Part shown: positions 6,059-11,534 of the stretch, in pieces
Position numbering within the stretch: position 1 is the stretch's first letter
Layout: the number at the start of each line of letters is the position of its first letter
Source of the DNA: JAILLW01 sp045640525
Lineage (GTDB): Bacteria > Bacillota > Clostridia > Lachnospirales > Lachnospiraceae
Direction of reading: 5' to 3'
Assembly: GCA_045640525.1 (NCBI GenBank)
Contig: JAZUFE010000045.1
Location: forward strand, 1-11,970
DNA length: 11,970 nucleotides
The notes under the pieces: model-generated
What the model was told of the DNA's origin: nothing
The model's input: only the letters and a program-made list of their open reading frames with translations
Database searches by the model: none
Translations under genes and position numbers: made by a program

Positions 6059-7279
6059 ATGGGACAGATTAAAGAATATATTAAAATAGCTATAATGAAT
6101 ATCCGTCATAATCGGGGACGTTCCGTACTGACTATGTTGGGAATAATTATCGGTATTACTTCGGTTATTATGGTAATTTCCATCGGTAACGGTGTCAGGT
6201 CGCAGATTAACGCCGAAATGGACAGTATGGCGGGAGGACAGGTTGCTTTTTATGTGGATACCACAAGAAAAGATACAACCGTAAGATTCGAACAGGCAGA
6301 TCTGGATGCCATTGAAGCTCAGATAGACCATATTAACGGAATTTCATACATTTTGGGAAATTGGGGAACCTGTGATTCTCCGAAAGTTTCAATGGATGTA
6401 TATTGTCAGGGAGGAACTACAGGGTTCTATTACAATTGGAAAGAACCGATGGTAGCCGGACGTTTCTATAATAAGAGTGAATTCGATTCCGGAGCTAACG
6501 TATGCGTTGTAACCGAAAATGATGCCAAGAAGCTTTTCGGAACAACCGATGTTGTCGGACTTACATTTGATATAACAATGTGGGGTATATCTCAGGAAGT
6601 AAGAATCGTAGGTGTACGAAAGGATGCCAACACAGGTTTGATTTCGGCTCTGGGCGGTGGAGACGATTATATTACGGCTGTTGTTCCGGCAACATTTTTG
6701 GCCAACAAATTCGGATACTATTTGGACGAGATAACGCAGTTCTATATTTTTTGCGAAGGTCCCGAGTATTCGGTTGAAATAGCTAAAGAAGCCAAAAGCA
6801 TTTTGGAATCAAGACATCATTGTCAGGGTGAAAACCAGGTTTTGATGGAGAATTTCGTGGATTATTCCGCACAATACGACAGCATACTGAGCATAATTAC
6901 GGTTTTTGTATCTTTGGTTGCTGCCATATCGTTGATAGTGGGCGGTATAGGAGTTATGAATATTATGCTTGTATCCGTAACCGAGCGTACCAGAGAAATA
7001 GGTATTCGAAAGTCACTCGGAGCCAAAACGAAATCCATCATGTGGCAATTCCTTGCCGAAGCGGGAATTATTACTTTGCTGGGTGGAATTATCGGAATTG
7101 TCATCGGAGTTTTGGGCTCCGTAGGTATTTGTTCGGTTATTGCCATGGAAGCCCAAATCAGTATTTCAACCATTGTAATAGCAACGGTATTCTCCTGCTC
7201 GGTGGGATTATTCTTCGGTATTTATCCGGCTAAAAAAGCTGCCAAACTAAGTCCTATCGAGGCGCTTCGTCATGAATAA
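6059..7279 (+). CDS. MacB/FtsX-type ABC transporter permease
   Basis: A 406-residue permease with the four-helix MacB topology: one segment at about 23-43, a large extracytoplasmic domain (about 46-270), then three segments at about 275-305, 333-358 and 368-388. The conserved coupling-helix phrase VTERTREIGIRKSLGA lies at 307-322 and the family's end motif LSPIEALRHE closes the protein, so it is full length. The extracytoplasmic domain corresponds to the MacB periplasmic-core region and contains four cysteines (105, 116, 232, 255). It follows the adaptor gene by 8 bp with a weak AAGG ribosome binding site, as expected for coupled translation. With the two preceding genes it makes a complete exporter; cargo (antimicrobial peptide, lipid, signal) is unknown. 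Its last 33 bases overlap the convergent antiporter gene. Confidence 0.95.
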   Translation: MGQIKEYIKIAIMNIRHNRGRSVLTMLGIIIGITSVIMVISIGNGVRSQINAEMDSMAGGQVAFYVDTTRKDTTVRFEQADLDAIEAQIDHINGISYILGNWGTCDSPKVSMDVYCQGGTTGFYYNWKEPMVAGRFYNKSEFDSGANVCVVTENDAKKLFGTTDVVGLTFDITMWGISQEVRIVGVRKDANTGLISALGGGDDYITAVVPATFLANKFGYYLDEITQFYIFCEGPEYSVEIAKEAKSILESRHHCQGENQVLMENFVDYSAQYDSILSIITVFVSLVAAISLIVGGIGVMNIMLVSVTERTREIGIRKSLGAKTKSIMWQFLAEAGIITLLGGIIGIVIGVLGSVGICSVIAMEAQISISTIVIATVFSCSVGLFFGIYPAKKAAKLSPIEALRHE

Positions 7280-8560
7280 CAAGGAGCTTATCAAAAGCAG
7301 GTAAGGATAGAACAAGTATTTCAGAACATCTATACCCGATACGGACATATTCATTGTTTCACATACGGTAAGAGCAACGAGCATTTGAGCTCCGTAAGGA
7401 ATTATTCCCTGGAAAATGCAGGAGAAAGTATCGAGCAAAGAAGCGGTCTTTCTTGGCGAAATACCGCGCTTTTCGGCAATTGTCCGGGCAATCGGATTGG
7501 ATATGATAATTGCAACCGTATTGTTGGCTGTTGCTATATCCATTATTCCGACGAGAAGACCGATGCCTAGCATTCCGCCTTTCCGGCCTTTAAATATTTT
7601 TTGAATAAAGTCTATGAGAGCATTGAATCCACCGTTTGATGCCATAAGTGCCGACAAAGCTGCGACGAATATAGCTACCATTGATGTTTCAAACATACCG
7701 TCTATTCCGGTTCCCATACCAAATATCATATCCGGAACGCTGGTTGTACCGGTGCATAACATAATCACGCTTCCGGATACAATGCCTATAAGCAGTACGA
7801 TGAAAACATTGATACCCAACAATCCTGACAACAAAACCAGTATGTAAGGTATAATCAGAACCAAATCATAGTCCCCGGTAATCTGTTCACCTATTGATGT
7901 TTTCATGGAAATTATAAGGGTTATCACAGCAGTTGCTATGGCTGCGGGAAGCGCTATCTTAAAGTTTTCTTTGAATTTGTCGTTCATTTTACAACCTTGT
8001 CCGTTGCAGGCGGCAATAGTTGTATCCGAGATAAATGACAGATTATCACCAAACATTGCTCCACCTACAACCGCACCGGCGCACATGGCAATCGGAAATC
8101 CGGAACCTTGAGAAATGGCACATCCTATAGGCATTAGCAAAGTAATGGTTCCGACACTGGTTCCCATGGCAAGAGAAACAAATGCGGATACTGCAAACAA
8201 TACAACAACGGCAAAGCGTGCGGGAATAAACGAAAGAACGAAAAATGCCACGCTTTGTGCGGAAGATCTTCCGATAACTCCGACAAAGATACCGGCCATC
8301 ATGAAAATCAAAAGCATGGTAATGATATTCTTATCACCTATACCTTTTCCCATAATCTCAAGCTTTTCATCAAGTTTAACGGTTCTGTTCTGAAGACAAG
8401 CTACGAGCAAAGATATCAGAATAATGAGCACAATAGGAATATTATAAAATCCCATTTCTATTCCCATCACATATTCAAAGATAATACCGAGTCCCAAATA
8501 CAATACGAGAAATACGAGCATTGGCAAGAGTCCGGCAGGGTTCTTTTTGTTTGTTTCCAT
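7247..8560 (-). CDS. NhaC-family Na+/H+ antiporter-like transporter
   Basis: A 437-residue, very hydrophobic membrane protein with about eleven segments. The NhaC signature is clear: AGAVVGGAMFGDNLSFISDT at 161-180, followed by TTIAA. Further polar breaks within membrane helices (MGTSVGTIT at 132-140, DIATANNT in the C-terminal half) are typical ion-transporter features. NhaC members exchange Na+ for H+, though some use malate or lactate, so the exact exchange is uncertain. The ribosome binding site AGAAGGTC (minus strand, about 8574-8567) precedes the ATG at 8560. The gene is divergent from the ybaK-like gene over 96 bp and convergent with the ABC permease, overlapping its last 33 bases, so no terminator separates them. 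Confidence 0.92.
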   Translation of the reverse strand: METNKKNPAGLLPMLVFLVLYLGLGIIFEYVMGIEMGFYNIPIVLIILISLLVACLQNRTVKLDEKLEIMGKGIGDKNIITMLLIFMMAGIFVGVIGRSSAQSVAFFVLSFIPARFAVVVLFAVSAFVSLAMGTSVGTITLLMPIGCAISQGSGFPIAMCAGAVVGGAMFGDNLSFISDTTIAACNGQGCKMNDKFKENFKIALPAAIATAVITLIISMKTSIGEQITGDYDLVLIIPYILVLLSGLLGINVFIVLLIGIVSGSVIMLCTGTTSVPDMIFGMGTGIDGMFETSMVAIFVAALSALMASNGGFNALIDFIQKIFKGRKGGMLGIGLLVGIMDIATANNTVAIIISNPIARTIAEKRGISPRKTASLLDTFSCIFQGIIPYGAQMLVALTVCETMNMSVSGIDVLKYLFYPYLLLISSLLFMTKRLDRT

Positions 8561-8606
8561 GAATTGACCTTCTTTCTATAATAAATAGTAATGTGATAAC
8601 TAATGC

Positions 8607-8615
8607 TGTTATAAT
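8607..8615 (+). promoter_or_regulatory. Extended -10 promoter (TGTTATAAT) for the ybaK-like gene
   Basis: TG-T-TATAAT is a complete extended -10 element, which can work without a good -35; none is seen 17 bp upstream. Start of transcription near 8622 leaves a leader of about 35 bases. This also argues that translation starts at 8657, not at the ATG at 8636. Confidence 0.65.
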
Positions 8616-8656
8616 ATTAGCATATTTCGTAAGGTATGATAAATGAAAGGAAAAAG

Positions 8657-9133
8657 ATGGCAGCAAAGATAAACAAAACAAATGTAATGAGAGTATTGGA
8701 TCAAAAGAAAATTCCGTATGACCCCTTTTTTTATGAGCCGGACCAGACATTGACGGGTGTTCAGATTGCCGACATTTTGGGAGAGCGTGCCGACAGAGTG
8801 TTCAAGACATTGGTTACGATTGGAGCATCCAAGACCAACTATGTCTTTGTTGTCCCCGTCGAAAAGGAACTTAATCTGAAAAAGGCAGCGGCAGCAGTCG
8901 GCGAAAAAAATATTGAAATGATCAAAGCAAAGGAACTACTTCCATTAACAGGGTATATCCACGGAGGGTGTTCACCCATAGGAATGAAGAAGGTATTCAA
9001 AACAGTTGTGGACAGTTCCGCTTTGAATGATAAAGATATATTTTTCTCAGGCGGTAAAGTCGGTTGCCAGGTACACATGGCAGTAGAAGATACAAAGAAA
9101 GCCTTTGACCATACTTATGCGGATATAGTCTAA
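8657..9133 (+). CDS. ybaK: YbaK/EbsC-type aminoacyl-tRNA deacylase
   Basis: A small cytoplasmic editing enzyme of the YbaK family, which hydrolyses mischarged tRNA, classically Cys-tRNA(Pro). Family landmarks are the RVFKTLV stretch with the conserved lysine K50, GYIHGGCSPIGMKKVF (99-114), and the SGGKVG loop (131-136; usually SGGRRG in homologues). Length of 158 aa is normal for a free-standing YbaK. I prefer ATG 8657 over the in-frame ATG at 8636: AAAGGAAAAAG gives it a correctly spaced ribosome binding site, while AAGG before 8636 sits only one base away. It appears to be a single-gene unit between its own extended -10 promoter and a weak hairpin. Confidence 0.93.
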   Translation: MAAKINKTNVMRVLDQKKIPYDPFFYEPDQTLTGVQIADILGERADRVFKTLVTIGASKTNYVFVVPVEKELNLKKAAAAVGEKNIEMIKAKELLPLTGYIHGGCSPIGMKKVFKTVVDSSALNDKDIFFSGGKVGCQVHMAVEDTKKAFDHTYADIV

Positions 9134-9135
9134 AT

Positions 9136-9158
9136 CTGCAATTTGTTGCAGGCTCTTT
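9136..9158 (+). terminator. Weak hairpin after the ybaK-like gene, possible terminator
   Basis: CTGCAA (9136-9141) and TTGCAG (9146-9151) form a 6-bp stem with a TTTG loop, three bases past the stop, followed by GCTCTTTAT. The stem is short and the U-tract poor. Confidence 0.35.
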
Positions 9159-9162
9159 ATTG

Positions 9163-9177
9163 TCTACGTTTCGTAGA
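9163..9177. promoter_or_regulatory. Operator-like palindrome TCTACG-TTT-CGTAGA
   Basis: A perfect 6+3+6 inverted repeat lies immediately against the -35 box of the following promoter (one base before it). Its location fits a binding site for a regulator, possibly the XRE-domain protein encoded next. As a hairpin it would lack a U-tract, so a terminator is less likely. Confidence 0.55.
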
Positions 9178-9206
9178 TTGAGTTTATTGAGAATACTTCC
9201 TATACT
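9178..9206 (+). promoter_or_regulatory. Sigma-A promoter of the XRE-desulfoferrodoxin/hydrolase pair
   Basis: TTGAGT (9178-9183) and TATACT (9201-9206) are 17 bp apart, each one base off consensus. Transcription would start near 9213, about 40 bases before the first gene. Confidence 0.75.
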
Positions 9207-9252
9207 GTATTTAAAGGGGTATTATTTTTAGAATAGTTATAGGAGTAAAAGT

Positions 9253-9837
9253 ATGAACAACTATGTTACAGGAGAAACAATAAAGAAATTAAGAGAGCAG
9301 GAAGGAATGACTCAATCACAGCTGGCCGATAAATTGATGGTCAGCAACAAAACAATATCAAAATGGGAAAACGAAAAGGGACTCCCGGATATTTCACTTA
9401 TTGTCCCACTTGCAAATGCACTGAAGGTTTCCGTTATAGAATTGCTGTCGGGTAATGATATTAGAAATGATAACATTTCGGCCAATTTCAAACGCGGAAA
9501 ATGGTATATTTGTCCACTATGTGGAAATGTAATTCATGCTATGGGTGAGGCGGTTATCAGCTGCTGCGGTATTACGCTTCCTTATGTTGAAAATGAGGAA
9601 CCTGATGAAAATCATGAAATTATAGTGGATCGTATAGACGGAGAGTATTATGTTTCCATGAATCATCCGATGACAAAGGACCATTACATCTGCTTGTTTG
9701 CGTATACAACGGATGATGGAATCCAGGTAGAAAAGTTGTACCCGGAGGGACCTGCTGAGGCACGGTTTGCCATTCGGGGACACGGTACCATTCATGCGTA
9801 TTGCAATCATCATGGGAAATATGTGAAGGAGGTCTGA
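9253..9837 (+). CDS. HTH-XRE regulator fused to a desulfoferrodoxin (superoxide reductase-like) domain
   Basis: A 194-residue two-domain protein. Residues about 5-62 form an XRE helix-turn-helix (TQSQLADKLMVSNKTISKWE). Residues about 84-194 match desulfoferrodoxin. Centre I, a desulforedoxin-type Fe(Cys)4 site, has CPLC (C87, C90) and CC (C104, C105). Centre II, the Fe(His)4Cys site that reduces superoxide, has ENH (H121), NHPMTKDH (H138, H144) and YCNHH (C184, H187), with the spacing of known enzymes. The lysine normally before the first histidine (EKH) is asparagine here, which may lower or alter activity. So all metal ligands remain and the domain could bind two irons. Role as a redox, superoxide or iron sensor is inferred. 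AGGAG (9241-9245) sets the start. The next gene follows after one base; the palindrome upstream may be its own operator. Confidence 0.9.
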   Translation: MNNYVTGETIKKLREQEGMTQSQLADKLMVSNKTISKWENEKGLPDISLIVPLANALKVSVIELLSGNDIRNDNISANFKRGKWYICPLCGNVIHAMGEAVISCCGITLPYVENEEPDENHEIIVDRIDGEYYVSMNHPMTKDHYICLFAYTTDDGIQVEKLYPEGPAEARFAIRGHGTIHAYCNHHGKYVKEV

Positions 9838-9838
9838 T

Positions 9839-10573
9839 ATGTGTACCGCTTTTGTTCGAAGAGGAAATGATGTGATTTCCGGTTTTAATATGGACATTAA
9901 TCCGGAAGCACTTATGTATGAAGTTTATGCCGAGGATGATGGCTTTTATGTCGGGATGCAGGTCCCTGATACGAATCTTAAGGTCCGAATTCACGGTGTT
10001 AATCGAAATGGAAATTTCGCCAACCAGTTAAATAATATGGACTTCCATAAAGCACCGTACAGAGAAGGAGAAGATGCAGTTTCGCTTGACCGCCTGATTC
10101 ACGCCTATCTTTCCGGTGTTCTTTCATTTGATGCACTTAAAGAAACGGCAGAGAAGAAAGAGATTACTCAGATGGCAACAGGAATTGTGGATATTCCTAC
10201 AATAGCGTTTCACTCACTGATTACAGATAGTAACGGAAGGATTATGATGCTGGAACCTGGAAATGGTTTTAGCCTGATTACAGAGAAGTATGCTGCACTT
10301 TCGAATTTTTCCATGATGGAATTACCTAAGGACTTTACTGAAAGTAAGTATGGTTATTATGGAAAAGATCGTTACGATACAGCGATGGATTATTTGCGAA
10401 ACAGTTCCGATGATTTTTCCGTGGAAGACGGGCTTCAAATCTTAGAAAGTGTGAAGCAGACCGGTCGATGGGCTACCAAGGTTTCTTTTGTTTATTCGAG
10501 AAATGAGAATGCAGTATATTTTTGTCAGGATGGGCAATTTGACCGGATAAAGAAACATAAGTTTAACATATAG
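9839..10573 (+). CDS. Ntn hydrolase, choloylglycine hydrolase/linear-amide hydrolase type
   Basis: A 244-residue cytoplasmic protein beginning MCTAF. Removal of Met would expose C2, the N-terminal nucleophile of the choloylglycine-hydrolase/penicillin-V-acylase group. The next landmark, GFNMDI (15-20), keeps the N-x-D of the family's RNMD motif but has F16 in place of the arginine, so it is probably not a classical bile salt hydrolase. LSNFSMM (154-160) and WATKVSFVYSRNENAVYF (211-228) correspond to later core strands. It is shorter than the usual 310-340 residues. It likely cleaves or transfers an amide-linked acyl group; substrate unknown. Its AAGGAGG site (9827-9833) lies inside the end of the regulator gene with a one-base gap between genes, so translation is coupled. 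No clear terminator follows. Confidence 0.82.
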   Translation: MCTAFVRRGNDVISGFNMDINPEALMYEVYAEDDGFYVGMQVPDTNLKVRIHGVNRNGNFANQLNNMDFHKAPYREGEDAVSLDRLIHAYLSGVLSFDALKETAEKKEITQMATGIVDIPTIAFHSLITDSNGRIMMLEPGNGFSLITEKYAALSNFSMMELPKDFTESKYGYYGKDRYDTAMDYLRNSSDDFSVEDGLQILESVKQTGRWATKVSFVYSRNENAVYFCQDGQFDRIKKHKFNI

Positions 10574-10618
10574 ACACTTTTGCAAAAAGGAGTAAAGAAA
10601 GTCTGCTTCACAAACCCG

Positions 10619-10647
10619 TTGACTTCTTCAAATCGTTATGATAAATA
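10619..10647 (+). promoter_or_regulatory. Weak candidate promoter of the riboswitch transcript
   Basis: TTGACT (10619-10624) is a good -35, but the -10 at 17-bp spacing is only TAAATA (10642-10647); TATGAT at 10637-10642 is a better box with too short a spacer. The region 10574-10700 holds no gene that I can see. Confidence 0.35.
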
Positions 10648-10710
10648 ATAATCTGTCAAAAGAATAAACGCAGTTCATCTGAATATTTTTATTCGTTACT
10701 GAACATACTG

Positions 10711-10815
10711 CAGGACTCTATGTAAGGTGATAAGGGAATCTCGGTGAAAATCCGTCGCAACAGCCATTACCGTAACTGAGGCATGGCCTCTCAAGTCGGA
10801 ATGCTTATCGGTCTG
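10711..10815 (+). promoter_or_regulatory. Cobalamin (B12) riboswitch aptamer
   Basis: The conserved cobalamin-aptamer sequence elements appear in order: AAGGGAATC (10733-10740 region), CGG-TGAAAAT-CCG (10742-10754), GCAACAGCCATTACCGTAACTG (split over 10757-10778), a GAGGC/GCCTC hairpin (10778-10790), and the B12-box equivalent AAGTCGGAATGC (10793-10804). Closing helices are GATAAG (10729-10734) with CTTATC (10804-10809), and CAGGAC with GTCTG around it. It binds a B12 cofactor and, by family precedent, shuts off the downstream gene when B12 is plentiful. The downstream gene, a transcobalamin-like lipoprotein, fits this role. Confidence 0.9.
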
Positions 10816-10828
10816 TGATCTGTAAAAG

Positions 10829-10887
10829 TCTCTTGGGCAAAGTGAAGAGAAAAGATACCCCCACTATATCTATGTGCGCTCTTCGCT
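10829..10887 (+). promoter_or_regulatory. Riboswitch expression platform: antiterminator and competing stem
   Basis: AGTGAAGAG (10841-10849) can pair over 9 bp (one G-U) with CTCTTCGCT (10879-10887), which is the 5' arm and loop of the terminator. The same GAAGAGA bases can instead pair upstream: AAGAGA (10845-10850) with TCTCTT (10829-10834). The two pairings exclude each other, giving an on/off switch. Confidence 0.6.
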
Positions 10888-10907
10888 GAAGGGCGCTTTT
10901 ATTTTAT
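10876..10907 (+). terminator. Riboswitch-controlled Rho-independent terminator
   Basis: GCGCTCTTC (10876-10884) and GAAGGGCGC (10888-10896) form a 9-bp stem (one G-U) with a GCT loop, followed by TTTTATTTTAT. It lies before the lipoprotein start, so it would cut the transcript short when formed. Confidence 0.88.
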
Positions 10908-10934
10908 CCTTTTGCAAATTGCAAACGAAAGGAT
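10906..10934 (+). promoter_or_regulatory. Hairpin that could mask the lipoprotein ribosome binding site
   Basis: ATCCTTT (10906-10912) is the exact complement of AAAGGAT (10928-10934), which contains the ribosome binding site; inside it TGC (10913-10915) can pair with GCA (10921-10923) after a bulge. The inner bases also form the palindrome TTTGCAA-A-TTGCAAA (10911-10925). It could add translational control. Confidence 0.45.
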
Positions 10935-10941
10935 ATGAACT

Positions 10942-11421
10942 ATGAAAAGTACAACAAAAAAATCAAAAACATTATTAATGCTATTGTTGGTGGCAACTCT
11001 TCCCGTGAGCCTGACGGCCTGCAACAAGAAAACTGAAACCGTACAGTCCGTCACAGAAACTGCACAGACCACCACAGAAACGGCCGGATTGTGGGGAAAT
11101 GCAATTTATCTTACGGATACGGAATTGGGGCAAGGCTCCAAGAATTTGATTGTTGAAGTGGCAGCCGAAGACCGATTGGTTAAATTTACCATTCACACGG
11201 ATGAGGCGACCGTTGGAGGTGCATTGTTTGAAAATAACCTGATAACCGGCGATGAAGGTGAATATGGCCTATATATTAAAACAGTAAATGGTATTTTGGC
11301 GGATTATGATGTCGATCAAAGCTACTGGGCATTCTATGTTGATGGCGAATATGCAATGGCAGGTGTTGATAGCACCCAAATTGCAGAAGAATCAGTATAC
11401 AAGCTCGAATATACCAAATAA
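10942..11421 (+). CDS. DUF4430 (transcobalamin-like) lipoprotein, probable corrinoid-binding
   Basis: A 159-residue exported lipoprotein. A lysine-rich start, a hydrophobic stretch (about 11-23) and the lipobox LTAC with lipidated C27 form a type II signal peptide. A threonine-rich linker (about 30-48) leads to a DUF4430 domain (about 60-158), the fold of the C-terminal part of transcobalamin/intrinsic factor; the phrases DQSYWAFYVDGEYAMAGVDS and the closing YKLEYTK are typical. It probably holds B12 or a corrinoid at the outer face for an uptake system not in this window. The cobalamin riboswitch directly upstream supports this. AAAGGA (10928-10933) is the ribosome binding site. A cobalamin ligand is inferred from family and riboswitch, not shown by residues. 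Confidence 0.9.
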   Translation: MKSTTKKSKTLLMLLLVATLPVSLTACNKKTETVQSVTETAQTTTETAGLWGNAIYLTDTELGQGSKNLIVEVAAEDRLVKFTIHTDEATVGGALFENNLITGDEGEYGLYIKTVNGILADYDVDQSYWAFYVDGEYAMAGVDSTQIAEESVYKLEYTK

Positions 11422-11437
11422 GTGGTGAAAAAGAACC

Positions 11438-11465
11438 ATGAACCCCGGGATACCCCGGGGTTCAT
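11438..11465 (+). terminator. GC-rich hairpin after the lipoprotein gene
   Basis: A perfect 12-bp stem ATGAACCCCGGG / CCCGGGGTTCAT with an ATAC loop lies 16 bp past the stop. The plus-strand U-tract is only three Ts, shared with the next promoter. On the minus strand it is followed by a run of five Ts, so it may work better in that direction. Confidence 0.75.
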
Positions 11466-11494
11466 TTGACATGTGACCAAGTGGTCGCTATAAT
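11466..11494 (+). promoter_or_regulatory. Perfect-consensus sigma-A promoter of the TetR gene
   Basis: TTGACA (11466-11471) and TATAAT (11489-11494) at 17-bp spacing match the consensus in every base. Such a strong promoter on a repressor gene suggests tight control; operator-like repeats overlap it. Confidence 0.93.
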
Positions 11495-11514
11495 ACAATG
11501 TGTACAGGTGGTCG
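11471..11514. promoter_or_regulatory. Duplicated operator-like sites over the TetR promoter
   Basis: ATGTG-N5-GTGGTCG occurs at 11471-11487 and again at 11498-11514. The first copy holds the inverted repeat GACCA-AG-TGGTC (11475-11486) inside the -35/-10 spacer; the second lies just past the transcription start. This fits autorepression by the encoded TetR protein. Confidence 0.7.
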
Positions 11515-11534
11515 ATTCTATAAAGGGAGATTCA

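Noticed and set aside
7385..8581. Several plus-strand frames of 60-108 codons inside the antiporter gene
   Set aside because: All lie opposite the NhaC-like gene, are rich in I/T/P/S as expected for the complement of a membrane protein gene, and lack start signals.
8636..8656. Upstream ATG for the ybaK-like gene
   Set aside because: Its AAGG is one base away, too close to serve it; the ATG at 8657 has a properly spaced site and better matches the family length.
9163..9177. Palindrome read as a terminator for the ybaK-like gene
   Set aside because: No U-tract follows and it abuts a -35 box; an operator reading fits better.
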